64,000 nt of DNA from Adiantum capillus-veneris (Eukaryota; Streptophyta; Polypodiopsida; Polypodiales; Pteridaceae), in the NCBI GenBank assembly GCA_014529385.2, contig CM043944.1:77440884-77504883 (forward strand), read 5' to 3'. The notes beneath the pieces are model-generated. The model had not been told where the DNA came from and searched no databases. It saw only the letters and a list, made by a program, of their open reading frames with translations. Made by a program: the position numbers and the translations under genes. Positions 10,293 through 23,500 of the stretch are shown in pieces (position 1 is the stretch's first letter; every line of letters starts with the position of its first letter).

Positions 10293-10376
<84 letters not shown>
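10256..10376. repeat. (TC)n then (CA)n microsatellite
   Basis: Interrupted TC repeats at 10256-10302 followed by about 37 CA units to 10376. Confidence 0.95.
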
Positions 10377-10377
<1 letters not shown>

Positions 10378-10998
10378 TTGGGGGTATTCAAGATCGGTAT
10401 TTGATTAAAATTGGGGTTTAGTGTATTAATTACAGAATCCTAGCTAGATTCCAAGTTTGCTTTGAAGTTAACCGAAAAAGTTTTTCTAGTATACATACGA
10501 ACAATTTCTTAAATTTAAAACTTTGATGGCCATTGGCTTTCCAAAAGAAAAATTGAGCCACCCTTCAGTTGCTTTCAAAAGGAAAAGTAAAGTTTGGAAA
10601 AGTAGAGTCCTATATTTGTTTATTTTCAAACTTGAAAAGGTTCACAGATTCCAATCTTCAGAGGAATAAGACATTTTGTAAGGTTTTCTTTGAAGTGAAG
10701 CAGTGAGTGGCATGTGGACGCCCTCTTCTTCCTCAAATATTTTAAGATACATTATATATAGTACTAGCTCACACAACCCGCCTTCGATGGGTCTCGCTCG
10801 CTCTTACCTGAGTCTTGCTTGTTGCCTCCTTTCTCTGCTTCTACGAGGGGGTCCCATGAGGATGGAAAAGGCAGTGGGAAGAAGGGCAAGAAGCACAAGG
10901 TAGATCCTACTACTATAGGGAACTATCATTTATGACTGGGATAGGGTGATGATAAAGGGAGGATAAGAAGGATTTGGAAAGCATGATAGTAACTTTGG

Positions 10999-11092
<94 letters not shown>

Positions 11093-11379
11093 CCTACTAT
11101 GGAAATGAGCATAGCTGAAGCCCTTCGGTCATTTGCAACACTCAAGCAATCCAATACTCACGATGGCACTGGTGCAACAGGTACAACTAAAACATTTTGC
11201 GATATTAAAACTGGAAGGATGCCAGATTGAGGATATTGGACCACGTGTAATAGGACTATGCCAAAAGCTTCTCATAGTTGCATATAAGACAAAAAAGTTA
11301 TAATTGGTGTGCGTCTGACCATACATGAGGCAAAATTATTTCAAAAAGTAACTAATAACTATTCATTGAGTGACCACTG

Positions 11380-11425
<46 letters not shown>

Positions 11426-11831
11426 GTTTCACTCAGAGCTTCAAGCTCCATCCAAAGTCCCAACCCCCTATCTGGCTACCCTCTAGTTTGCTCCCTTGGT
11501 AGCCTCTGACTCCCAACAAAGTACTCCCTCTGCTGCCTATCTCGGCTTACTCTTAATGCGTGATGCTCTCCATCTTTATCCCATCTGATGGCTGCTACCA
11601 TTTCACAAAATCTACAGTCTCCACAGCCCACCCTGCACCAACCTCTAGTTTTTGGCCATGACACCTGTAGAAGAAGAAGCCCGCACTCAGCCCACAATCT
11701 GAAGCTCACCATAATTTTGCATCACGTGTCCCATTCCAACCTGCACCCCCATCTACTGCTCATCGTGACTTTGTCCATTGTCACATCATGGTTGAGTGTG
11801 TGAGACGGAACAGGTCTGTACAGAGTCTCTA

Positions 11832-11869
<38 letters not shown>
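10377..11869. other. microsatellite-rich stretch without a supported gene
   Basis: It holds (GA)n at 11000-11088, (TC)n at 11383-11424 and (TC)n at about 11835-11867. Reading frames here consist largely of repeat-encoded Ser-Leu or Arg-Glu and were not accepted. Confidence 0.6.
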
Positions 11870-11870
<1 letters not shown>

Positions 11871-14085
11871 ACTCTGTGGGTTGAGACTTTTGGTAACTTG
11901 AGTCTTGTGGATATGTACACACATTGTAGGCAATTATATAAGCAAGCAAATACTGAAAAAATGTCATTTTATGGTTCACTCCCATGTATGCCCTCTTTTT
12001 TTCCTATTGAGGATGTATGCGGTGGGCTTCAAAAGTTGGCCACTCGCAAAGTGAGAGATCTTCAAGGTATCAAGTTGGAGATGATCAAATGGATGGGAGA
12101 TTTTACCCATGACTGGATGTGTGATATGTTCAACCTTGCACTTCAACATGGCATGCCTTATGATTGGAGTACTAATTGGGTTAAGCCTTTGCATAAAGGA
12201 GGGGATGTAAAGAATGTAAAAAACTACTGGACTATAATGATTGGGTCTCTTATGGCAAAGTTGTTTGGGTGCATAATGGAGATGAAATTGAGTGATTGGG
12301 ATGAAGAGAATGACAAGCGTGCAAAAGGACAAGCGGGTTTTCATCGATGCCATAGCACCATTGATCATCTTGTCACTCTTCGTGTTCTCATGGAGAAAAG
12401 TCGATTGAAAGGCAAGCGATTGTATTATTGTTTTGTGGACTTTAAGTAAGCCTTTGATATGATTCCACATAAAAATTTGTGGAGAAGGATGGAAGAACTC
12501 CAAGTGCCAAGTGAGTTTATGCTTGCAGTTTCTCTAATCTATGAGAAGGTGATTTGACAATTGCGCATGGGAAGAGAAATTTCAGAAATTTTTGTAAGCA
12601 CTATTGGGGTTAAACAAGGATGTTCACCAACTCTCTTTGGTCTATACATTGATCAATTCGAACAAAGAGAGTTGTCACCAACTCTCTTTGTTCTATACAT
12701 CGATCAATTGGAACAAATGGTACTTGACTTTTATGCAAGAAGAAGGCATTGAAGATGTCACTATTTGCAATACGATAATCATGCTTTTGTTGTATGCGGA
12801 TGATGTAGTGCTTCTAGCACACACTTCTAGCACACACTTTAGAAGATGCACAAAAGATTATGGTTGTCCTTGAGAACTTTTTCTTGCATAGTGGCTGATT
12901 GTGAATGAATCCAAAACAAAGGTTATGCTTGTGAAAACCAACCATAAGGAGAAGCCATGCATTGTGTACAACAATGAGACACTTGAAGTTGTTGAGAGCT
13001 TTAAGTACCTTGGCCTTGAGGTTCTGTCCAATCACAAGTGGCATGAATGTGCATTCCACCATTTGGAAGCGGGAAAGAGAGCATATTATGCATTTGAGAA
13101 CATGTGTAATGCGAGAAACATGAATTGAAGGGTTCTCAAGAAGTATCTTTTTGATGCATTGGTGACATCGGTTCTTCTTTGTGGAGTTGAAGTGTGGGGT
13201 GGGAGCATCTCAAAATCTACTTGCAAAGAGTTTGAGAATGTCCAAAAGAGTTTTCTTACAAACTTTCTCCAAGTTAAGACACAAACACCATATATGCTCC
13301 TACTTCTTGAGGTGAGATCTCTTCCAATTGAGGTTATGGGCATGGAAAGGGTTGTGGAGTACATGATAAAGATGCATAAAAACCCCTCACATAGACTTCC
13401 TACAATTGCATGGGAAAAAGTTCAAAAGACGCATAAAAGCAAGATCTTGAGCACGGGATGGATACAAGACATAAAGAAGTGGTTTGGGAGATGGGACGCA
13501 TTACACTTGCTACATGATGCTTCAATTAACTCCTAAGTGAATGAAGCTTTTCTACAACACCAATGTATTACGGCTTGGGAGAAATCCGGTGGGTCATGCT
13601 TCATACATTACATGACCCATATTACCCCCAACTACAAAACCATGTTCTTTGCTGAAAGAGGAAACCATACTCACACTTACATGCTTGAGTCTATCCCCTT
13701 GTTGATGATACGCACTGTTGCAGCCATTCGGCTTAGCTCTCATTTCCTTCGATGCAAGATAGGGCATTGGGAAAATGGAGAAGAGTCAAATCGACTGTGC
13801 ACATTATGCTCACTCCAAGTTCTAGAGTCTGAGTACCACACACTACTAGAGTGCTCAGCTTTTGGTCACATCTGAACTTTCTTCTCTCACATTTTCAGCC
13901 ATGACTTAAACCTACACACTTTCCTCTCCCAGCCACAATGTGATCTCTCCATTGCGACTCTCATCACCACAATTATGGAGCATCGAGAGTCACTCATTAG
14001 CCATACACATACTACATCATATGTAGCTTTGATCACATAGGTCATATTTGACCTCTGAGGACGATAATAAAATCTATCTATCGAT
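11870..14085 (+). mobile_element. LINE (non-LTR retrotransposon), 5'-truncated
   Basis: ORF2-type coding starts abruptly behind a (TC)n tract, with no endonuclease or ORF1, as expected from 5' truncation during target-primed reverse transcription. The 3' end lies near 14085, after AATAAAATCTATCTATC, a short repeat-like tail of the kind used by many plant LINEs. Confidence 0.8.
11880..13875 (+). pseudogene. LINE ORF2 reverse transcriptase fragment
   Basis: One frame runs from about 11880 to 12750 with WVKPLHKGGDVKNVKNYWTI, a region equivalent to the KPG/NYRPI block, QAGFHRCHSTIDHLVTLRVL, and CFVDFK followed by a TAA at 12447-12449 and AFDMIPHKNLW. STIGVKQGCSPTLFGLYID is the GxxQGxxxSPxLF block. 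It then shifts frame, near 12700, to LLLYADDVVLLA, whose YADD (about 12792-12803) is the catalytic motif. The thumb and C-terminal region follow in that second frame (SFKYLGLEVLSNHKWHEC, LLCGVEVWGGSISKSTCKEF) to 13875, ending LECSAFGHI; a Cys-rich cluster (LCTLCSLQVLESEYHTLLEC) resembles the C-terminal zinc motif of plant LINEs. It is defective through stops, a frameshift and a local duplication at 12630-12710. Confidence 0.85.
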
Positions 14086-14264
14086 TTCTCTCAGTTCGAG
14101 CTAGTAGCACTTCTAGTTTCATCTTACACCCAAAAATGGTATCAGTTTCACCAGTTTATAACGGTTTGGTCTCATAGGTCATTTTGGCCTCTTGAGGATG
14201 CTAATATATCATTTCATTTCTCTCATGTGGCAATTCCTCCCCCAAAATTTGAAGCATTAATTGT

Positions 14265-14311
<47 letters not shown>

Positions 14312-15150
14312 ATTCTCTTGTGTGTCTCTCTCCATCTGTCTCAATGTTCGAAAAAAATGTGCCTTAGCTTAGCCTTAAGCCGGTTGAAAAATCAAAATAG
14401 CCAGTTGAAGGGAGAGAAAGAAGGAGAAAATTTGCTTGTAAAATTTAACACAATAGAGTAAAACTGCAAAAAATGGTAATTATTTTTAAAATCTCTTCTT
14501 TCAACCTACCCTAAAGGGAAGTCTACATGAAGACATTAATATACCATTTTATTTCTCTCCTTTGGCAATCAACTTTAAAATGCCGATTGTTTTGAAACAT
14601 CTCCTCTAGCAAAAAGTGCCGATTATTTTGAAACATCTCCCCTTTCAACCTACCCTACAAGGAATTTTGCATGAAAATGCTAATATATCATTTCATTTCT
14701 CTCCTTTGGCACAATCACTTTAATAGTAGAATCGCTCACTCTCTGTCTCGCTTTCTCTCTACAACTCTCTCTCTCTCTCTCTAGTGTTAATCACCCGTGC
14801 ATGCCTATGTACTCTCTCCAATAGTTTCAATCAAGTTTAGACTTTGAAGCATTAAATGCAAGGTTTGAGGACTTTGAAGCTGCGCTCTATTTGTTCCTAA
14901 TTGGGTCAACTCTTCAACTCTAGATTGCACACCACGCAGAGACCATAATCTCTCTCTGTCTCTGTCTCTCTCTCTCTCTCTCTCTCTCATAATGTGGAGG
15001 AGTGCATATGAACATGTATCTCTCTTCTACTTGGTGATATTTTAATACAATCATTCACAATTATGAGTTGTAAAAAAAAAAAAAAGATTCAGAGGTAGAG
15101 GAGTGAGTAGGGGGAGGCAGACCACATGGAGGCTAGGCCTCCCAAATAAG

Positions 15151-15194
<44 letters not shown>

Positions 15195-15248
15195 CATAGA
15201 AAAGATAGAGATGCTTCATAAGGCATTGGTGCATAGAATCCCCCCCCC

Positions 15249-15295
<47 letters not shown>

Positions 15296-15607
15296 TCTTG
15301 CATCCTTCCTTGACACATGCATAGTGGAGGTGACATGGGGGGACTGCTCTATAGGTGCAAGTCCATGATTGGCAGGGGAAGCTTAGGTGCAAGTTTGCAG
15401 GGAAGATGGATTTATAGGCTTGCAGGGATGCATCGAGAGAGGTAAGGAAGGGAAACACATAGGTGCGATAAAGTTTTAGTGACACGAGCAGGAGGTGAGG
15501 GTAGCTAGACGTTGAGGACAGAGGGGATCTTGAAGGCATCTTTCAATTAATGTATAGCGAGCCACTTTCTAAAAATAGATAATACAACAACAAAAATTCC
15601 ATATGAT
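14086..15607. other. repeat-rich intergenic stretch, no gene seen
   Basis: It contains (TC)n at 14267-14309, about 14965-14988, 15153-15192 and 15256-15291, a poly-C run at 15240-15250, and an imperfect duplication (14492-14579 and 14636-14724). I see no convincing coding sequence on either strand. Confidence 0.6.
14492..14724 (+). repeat. imperfect direct repeat of about 88 bases
   Basis: 14492-14579 and 14636-14724 share TTTCAACCTACCCTA, a central segment like TAATATATCATTTCATTTCT, and CTTTGGCA. A third partial copy lies near 14195-14235. The LINE tail (around 14040-14080) shows related wording (CATAGGTCAT, GACGATAAT), so these may be derived from LINE 3' ends. Confidence 0.6.
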
Positions 15608-15833
15608 TGTTACCATATACATGTGGTAGTGACGTGTGTGAACACACTAGGACCATTGGGGCATTTTTCCCTCTTTAGGAGGTTTTTTCCCCCGTGCATT
15701 GTATATATGCCCATCACTCTAGGGCTATCTATCTTTCCATAGCACACTAATTAATACACTCTCTATTGTGTTCCTTGAGCTTCCTTCATCTTCCTCAAGC
15801 TATGTGTGTTTTCCTGCAACCCTAATTCCAACA
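15608..15833 (+). repeat. 5' LTR of the old copia element
   Basis: From TGTTACCATATACATG to CCTAATTCCAACA, TG...CA ends. The primer site TGGTATCAGAGC follows at 15836-15847. Confidence 0.93.
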
Positions 15834-16195
15834 ATTGGTATCAGAGCAAGTTACATCCTCTCGCGCTTAGTCGCTAGCAGCTCCAACACATGCCTGCTCA
15901 CTTTCTTTGATTTCATTGAGCTTTGGCAAGCGTTCGTAGGTTGACAAAATTTTTGGGATGGCTTGTAGAGCTTAGTCTGCTCAGATTTTTGATTTGGGCT
16001 CGTTTTGGCATCCGTTTCCACTACAGACAGTACTGCACAGGATATTTTCTCATTTTGTGCAGAATTTTTGTCAGTGCCATTTTCTGCATAACAGGTGCCA
16101 TACAGTCTAATGCGGGTTGTGCTATATAGCACGTGCTGGTCTCACTTATTTCTCCTCATTTTGGACAGTTTTCACATTAGGTGCAAACATTTTCC

Positions 16196-18580
16196 ATGGC
16201 TGACAACAACATAGATGTGTTTAAGATGTTTGCTACTGAGGACAGATTGGATGGGGACAATTACCCTATGTGTGCCTACATGATACAACATGTTCTTGTG
16301 TCAAAGGGCATCTAGAATATTGTGCAGGGCATTGATGTACGTCTTGATTCTGTAGGCGATGTTGAGGATGTGACAGGTCTTGGTGCAAGGATTGCTGCTA
16401 TTAGAGTTGTTTTGCCTACGGTAGAACAAGCTCGTTGGGATGTATAGGATGCACAGGCTCATGCGTTGATTGTGTTGTCTATAAAGTGCACAATCACTCC
16501 TCACATTCATTCAACGAAATTTGCAAAACAGGCTTGGGATATTCTGGTTGATCTTTATGCAAGCCGCAATGAGGCAAAAATTGCATTGCTGCATAAAGAG
16601 TTGGAGTCGAAGATTATGCATGAGGAAGATGATATGGACAATTTCCTTGTTGGTGTCAAGGATATCAATGAGCAAATTATTTCCGTAGGTGAAGTCATTT
16701 CAGACAGTTCCCTTGTGCAGACTATTCTTGATGCCTTTACAGATTCTTACCAGACTTTTGCTAGTACTTGGAGACTTATGACCCAAGGAAATCGTGAAGT
16801 TGTTAGGTTTGATGCATTGTGCACATTGCTGTTGCAAGAGTCACTTTCCAGAAAAAACAGGACTAGACAGCATGCAGTTGAACATGCTTTTATTGCTTCT
16901 CAAAGAAAGGGTGGTAACAGCAATGCAGCCACTTCTTATGGTTCCTCTACGAGTGGAAAATCACATGTTCCTAATGCTTCTGCTGGCAGAAATTTGTCTG
17001 TAAATTCTGGTGATAAGGGCAAAAAGAAGATGTGTTGCCATTATTGTAAAGCTAATGATTACTTAATCAAGCAATGTCCTAAGTTGAAGGCCAAAGAGGC
17101 TTAGAAGAAAGAGGGTGGTTCCACTGCAAATGCTGGTTCCACTACAAACGTAGCCATTGTTGAGTCTTCTGTGAAAGGAGATTATGATGCTAATGTTGAT
17201 GCAGAATGGGCTTTTAGTGCAGAGTGCACTTACAATCTTGCTGTCCATGATGCATGCATGTCAGTTGCTGCAGATTCACATGACATTGTGTGGTATTTTG
17301 ACAGTGGTGCTACAAAGCACATTACCTCACATTGTGAATTGTTCACCTCTCTTGAGTCTGTTCCTCATGGGAATTCAATCACTTGTGCCAACAATGCCTC
17401 TTATCTGGTTCAGGGAGTTGGAAAGATTGTGCTTACTGTTGCGAATGGTAGTCCTTTCACACTTGTTGATGCACTTTATGTACCTGGGATCAAGAAGAAT
17501 CTTTTGTTTGTGTCTGCACTTGCTAGATTGGACTTGTAGTCAAATTTGTGGACGACAGATGTACAATTCATGATCTCAATTTTGGTGATGAAATTGTTGC
17601 ATCTGGCGTTTTGTGCCATGGGTTGTACAAGCTCATTTTGTATGACAAGTGTGGACAAAATTTTGGAAATGCAGTTGTAGATTCAAGGGCTGTTTCAGAT
17701 GCAAAACTGTGGCATGCACATTTTGGGCATCTGAATTTTTCTAGTTTGCTGCGTTTGCAGAAATATGATATGTGCTTCTTTGCCGTCGCTTGAAGCACCT
17801 GTCAAACATGTTTGTGAAGGCTGTATTTTACGTAAGATGCAGCGTTCGAAGTTTCCAAGGATGGTTCAGCTAGGGCCACATGCAGGTTGCAGCTTGTGCA
17901 TAGTGATGTTTGTGGGCCCATGCAAACTCCGTCCTGGGCAATTACCTTTACTTCATGACTTTCATTTATGATTACTCCAGGCATGCATGGGTATTTCTGC
18001 TTAAAGCGAAGTCCAAATTTTTTATGTGCTTCAAACAATTTCTGGCTATGGCTGAAAATGTCTCGAAAATTACTATGGGCACCCTCCATTCCGATCAAGG
18101 GGGGAGTATATGTCTCATGAATTTAATGCATTTTTGGCTAGTCGTGGGATAAAAGAACCAATGTACAGTGCCTCAGCTTTAGGAAAATGGTGTTGCTGAG
18201 AGGAAAAACATGTCACTTACAAAAATGGCATGATATATGGTCAAAAGTCAAGCTTTGCCACATTCTTTTTGGCTTGAAGCCATCATGTGTGCCACTTATG
18301 TACTTAACAGGTGTGCCATGAAAGCTTTGCAGTCTGTTACTCCATATGAAGCATGGCATGATAGAAAGCCTTCTATTGAGCACATGCGTGTTTTCGGCTA
18401 TTTGGCATATGCTTTGGTGCCACAAACACAACGCATAAAATTGGATGATAAGGCTGTCAAATGTAACTTTTGCTGGTTATAGTGCTGAAAGCAAAGGTTA
18501 TAGGTTGTATCATCCGCAAACAAAGCGTATTCTAATTTCATGGGATGTAGTGTTTGTGGAAGATTCTATGTAGACATTGC
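16196..18580 (+). pseudogene. copia gag, protease and integrase, degenerate
   Basis: Gag starts at ATG 16196 (MADNNIDVFKMFATEDRLDG). One frame runs to 17539 with only four stops, all TAG (16313-16315, 16445-16447, 17102-17104, 17537-17539). It shows the UBN2-type gag core (LLHKELESKIMHEEDDMDNF), a zinc knuckle (CCHYCKANDYLIKQC, lacking the usual Gly-His) and the protease motif WYFDSGATKHITSH near 17300. After frameshifts the integrase zinc-binding region (WHAHFGHLNFSSLLRL, then CEGCILRKM), catalytic fragments (HSDQGG) and the C-terminal part (VLNRCAMKALQSVTPYEAWH) can be followed. The chromovirus then interrupts. In family order this is a normal copia polyprotein; every enzymatic domain is broken here. 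Confidence 0.87.
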
Positions 18581-18585
18581 TGTCA

Positions 18586-20176
18586 TGTCATAATAATCAA
18601 TATCTAATTCTCCTAAATGATTTTCTCATATTAAAGTGATCATTTAATGTGGGGAAGTGCCAAGGGAGAAAAAGCTAGAATATTGGTTAAGTTAGCAGAC
18701 CGGCCATAGTAGGGATCCAAAGGAGGGAAATTAGGGATCCAAAGGGGGGGCCATCTGCAAAAGAACCATGTGAAACAATGGGCCAAAAAGACCCTAAGGT
18801 TCAGCCCATTAAGACTTCCAAAATGCTAAGGTTCCAAAATTCAAAGGTTGTGTCCAAAGGTCAACCCTAGGGAAAATTGGATGCTTAGTGTGTGCCCAAA
18901 AAGTCTTTCTACATCCCTACATGGGAGGGGGCGAGCCCCAAAGCTAGGGGATGAGAGAGAAAGCCACACACACACACACACAGGCTCCCTTTACACAAAG
19001 GGAATGAGGGACACATGTCAGCTCCCTAGGCCAGATGCCCACAAGGTGTGCCCAATTCCTATTGGAAGACCCTTGAAGTGGACCAATGAGAATTAAGCTA
19101 GAGTAAATCTAGTTTAATTAATTTAAAAACATTTAATAAAAGAAACCAATGAGAATTAAGTCTCCTAGAAGACTATTGGGCAGTCTCCCAAGGGGTCCAA
19201 TGAGCATTCAGGAGCCCCATGGCTTGCCTGATTCCTATTGGCCAGGAGGCAAAGGGGTCCAATGAGAGTTTAGTTTAATTATTTAATTACCTAAAGCTCT
19301 CACAAAAGGGGAAAGGGGGACACATGTCAAAGGCTATCACTTATGCTGCTTAATTCCTATTGGCTTGACCTGGGGAGGTCCAATGAGGCAAAGGCCAGAC
19401 TTATTTAGCAGCTAGGGCTCGCCCAAGAGAGAGGGGGGGCTGATTTTTGCTTGGCATTGACACACACACTCTCACACTTGACCATGTGTGAAGGGAAAAT
19501 ACTCTATCTCCTCCCAAGCTTTAATGGAGAGCTCATCACCTACTCCAAGCTTGTGAGATAGAAGCCTACATCAACACTCTCTTGGCATGTGGATGCAAAT
19601 CCAACCAAGAGCCAAGCTTCAATGCATGCTCATCTTCTCTACCAAGCTAATTACTAAGCTAAGCTATGCTAATATGAGTGATTATGTGAGGAGATGTACT
19701 TCTTTCTCGTAAGATACTTCTTTTTCCTCTCAATCTACTCTCATACCCTGCTAGCTCTCACCATCTTCGAAGGTGTGTGAGGTCTTGGGTCTGAGAACGG
19801 GGATAATTCAAGTTGTGTTTGATTAAGTGTTTTGCTTGGTGTATGAAGCTTCCATCTTCATTGCACTAGCTAGTCTTGAAGGAACACAAAGAATTGTATT
19901 GTACAATGTCTCTCTTGATGGGAGAAACCATAATACAAAGCCTTTTGGAGGGGGGACCGGCTCCATGCAAATCCGGTCCTCAACTGTTGTCAATAGCTTA
20001 ATTGCTCTCTCTTTTGAAAGTATTGTCGATGCTATCTAACTAGGTGTTATGCTTTTTGTTGCTCTCTCCACCCAAGCACTCTTGTAATTCTCATTAGGAA
20101 TCTATTCTAATGAAATGCCCACTATATTCATGCTAATTTCCGCTACACATAAGATTTTAGGCCATTAAATGTTACA
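18586..20176 (+). repeat. 5' LTR of the young chromovirus
   Basis: It runs from TGTCATAATAATC to AAATGTTACA and contains a (CA)n tract near 18965-18981. By position it should drive transcription, but I do not see an unambiguous TATA box to mark. Confidence 0.95.
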
Positions 20177-20177
20177 T

Positions 20178-20189
20178 TGGTATCAGAGC
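20178..20189 (+). other. primer-binding site of the young chromovirus
   Basis: TGGTATCAGAGC, complementary to initiator Met tRNA, one base after the LTR. Confidence 0.92.
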
Positions 20190-20593
20190 TCAAGGTTTCT
20201 CTTTTCTTGCTCAAGAAGGGAGGTCCTCAAGCTAGCTACAAATGGTTGGTATTATTAATTGCCTGTGAGTAAGTAGAATAGGGATTTTTCAGCCTTGCAG
20301 TGCGCCTGCCTTTGTGCAGTTAACGGGGCATCACCGTCGAGAGCTATGGTCTTAATAGTGGAGTCCTACGGGGCTTGCCTACGGCTTAACCACTATTGAG
20401 CTATTAGAAGCTTGACAGGAGCCGGTGCTGTTTTGGTGTCGAAAGACCCTCTCTTCTATTCCTTGCAATTAATGGTATTCGAGCCGCGGGTACAGTAGCT
20501 TGAGTGCTTTTTCTAAAGGGGTAAAGAGGAGTAGCAACTAGGGCTTGAAGTGCCAAAGTACACCTAAAAAGTTTACACCTAAAAGTTGTTAGA

Positions 20594-23500
20594 ATGGCTG
20601 ACAATAGTAAAGAGAGTGAAATTAATGTTGATAACTTTGATTTTGCTCATGAGCAAGCTACTAATGATGCTTCAATGCTTGTTAACTATCTTGTTTCTAG
20701 GCTTCAACAAGCCATGGGCAATCCATCTCTCCAAAGTGAAGTGCAACGGCAGCTCCGTGCTCACGGGATTCTCCAAGCTCATCACCATGACGAGAGAACA
20801 CCTAGGAAGCCTCCTTGTGAGACTACCAAAAGAGGTCTCTCTCCGATTCGGGAAGAAGAAGAGAATCCATATGAAGGGCTCAAGAACTTACTTCTGGATG
20901 ATGCATCTCCTTCCCAAAGGAGAACTCAAGAGCCTCCACCGAAGGAACGAGAAAGAAGCGAGTCTCCCGCCACCTCGGCGGAGATGGCTCCACGAAGACG
21001 GCGGGCTAAACGCTCTCCATCACCACCAAAGCGGAGAAGACCATCACACTCTTCTCCACGCCATAATTCAAAGAGGGATGATAAAAAGCAAGAGAAGAAA
21101 AAGGCGAGAAAGAGGACACCCTCTTCTCCATCTTCTTCATCCTCTTCCTCTTATGAAAGCTATGGTGAAGACGACAAAGATCAAGACAAGAAAAAGGCGA
21201 GAAAGAGGTCACCCTCTTCTCCACCTTCTTCAAATTCTTCATCTTCTGAAGAAAGTGATGGTGCAACTTTTGAACCATCAAAAAGAAGAGGCCATAGGAA
21301 ATCCTATGCCGCATGGAAGAGGTCGTCCAAGCTGAAGAAATTCAAAGAGGGAGGGAAGAGCATCTCTTTCCTTACCTATGATGGCACCTTCGGTGCTACA
21401 GACAAAGTTTTGGCCTTTATCCAGCAATTCGATGCGGCGTTTGGAGATGAGGGCTTCACGGAGTCCTCTAAGCTACGCCATGTAGCTATGCACTTTCAAA
21501 AGTCCGCCAGACAATGGTGGTCTAGCCTACGAGCCAACGGTGAAGCTCCACGAACATGGAAGGCTTTAAGAGCTTCCATTATGAAGCAGTTTTTGGCCAC
21601 CGATGCCAAAGACAAAGTACTCACCGAATGGCGAAGCTTAAAGCTCTCTCCCAATGAATCCATCCACAAATATGTAGACAAGTTTTGGGACCTACAACTC
21701 AAGGCCACTGTCTTCAAAAAGTTGGATTTTGGAGAGCAAAAGCAACAATTTTGTGCGGGCTTAACCGAAGAAATGGCGGAGTATGTCAACTCCCAAAGGC
21801 CACGTACCATATCGGCGGTAATACACCATACTATGGTGGCCTCGCGAATCAATTTCCAAACGGGGGGTAAAAGAAATAATAAGCCCCCGGAAAACAAGGG
21901 TTCCAATGAGCCTAAGGGGAAGGACAATGTCCAAAAGTCTCCTAAGGGCAATTCCAACAAAGCTAAAGAGAAGGGAGTTTACAAAGGAAAGAATAAAGTC
22001 TCTCCTGAAGAGCTTGAGCGTTATCGTAAAGATAACCGGTGTTTCAAGTGCGGCGAACAAGGGCATGCGTACCGCGCTTGTCCCCAAAAGAACAACCGCC
22101 AAGATCCTCCTAGAGCTTCTTTGGTTGAAATCCAAGAGGAGGAGATTCACCAAACTCACCACAAAGGATCTCCTCTATGCCATGCTTGGGGAAAGGTAAG
22201 AGAGCATGATGATTTTATTCTCTTTGACCCTGGTTCTACTCACAATTTCATATCTATGGAGTTAGCCACCAAGCTAGGCATACAATCCTACGAGATGGGA
22301 GATATCCTACCCGCAGACAGTGCCTTCAAGGGGCAAGAAGCTTCAGTCACTCCCTTAATCGGGAAATTGAGGCTGCATGTCCAAGGCTATGTGGATAAAG
22401 AGGACTTCTTTATCTCTCCTCTCAAGCATGAGGATGTAATCCTAGGGGCACCATGGTTTGACCGCCTGGCTGCCCATGTTAAATTTCCTGAAAGGAGAAT
22501 CTCCTTTAAGTTCAGGGAAAAGGACATGTATATAGATGCTAAGGAGATGGGTAACACCATCCCCATTGTACATACACCAGCTTTCAACAAGTCAATAAAG
22601 AGCTCTATTTCCGTGTACATGATTTTTGTTAAAGATTCTCAAAATGAACCTAATGCTTTAGCAAAAGAAAATAAAAGCAACCAAAAGGAATTAGAGTTAT
22701 CCAATTTTCTCAAGGGGTTTCAAGATGTCTTTATTGACGACATCCCTTGTGAGCTACCTCCTAAACGAGGTAATGACGACCATGCAATTGAACTTCTTCC
22801 AGGAAGTTCACCGCCTAACAAACCTCCTTATAGAGTTTCTCAAGCTCAACAAGAGGAGATTATGCGGCAAGTGCATGAGTTAATTGAGAAGGGCATGGTT
22901 AGGCCTAGCTCATCTCCATTTTGCTCACCTGTGCTATTAGTGCAAAAGAAAGACGGCACATATCGTATGTGTGTCGACTATAGAGCACTAAATAGGATCA
23001 CTATCAAGAATAGGTTTCCCGTTCCACGGGTAGAAGACCTATTTGATAAGCTACAAGGATCGACCTACTTCAATAGGATTGACCTAAAAAGTGGCTATCA
23101 TCAAATAAGGATAGTTGATCAAGACATTGTAAAGACCGCATTTCGTACTACATTTGGTCTTTACGAATACATTGTCATGCCTTTTGGCTTGACTAATGCA
23201 CCAGCCACATTCAACCGCTTGATGGAGAAGCTGTTCAGGCCTCATCGAACCTTCACTGGAGTGTTCTTTGATGATATTATCATCTACTCTAATTCATTGG
23301 AGGAACACAAGCAACACCTCCAGGTAATATTTCAAGTTTTAAGAGAGAATAAACTTTATGTTAATCGAAAGAAAAGTGAATTTTTCTTGCAAGAGATTCA
23401 ATATTTAGGTCACATTATCTCTCAAGATGGAATCCAAATGGATCCATCCAAGTTAGAGGTAATAAAAGGATGGCCTAAACCAAGGAATCTTCATGAACTA

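Noticed and set aside
20586-21335. Overlapping 249-codon frame in the start of the chromovirus gag
   Set aside because: It is a shadow of gag in another frame, rich in His/Leu from the Ser/Arg codons.
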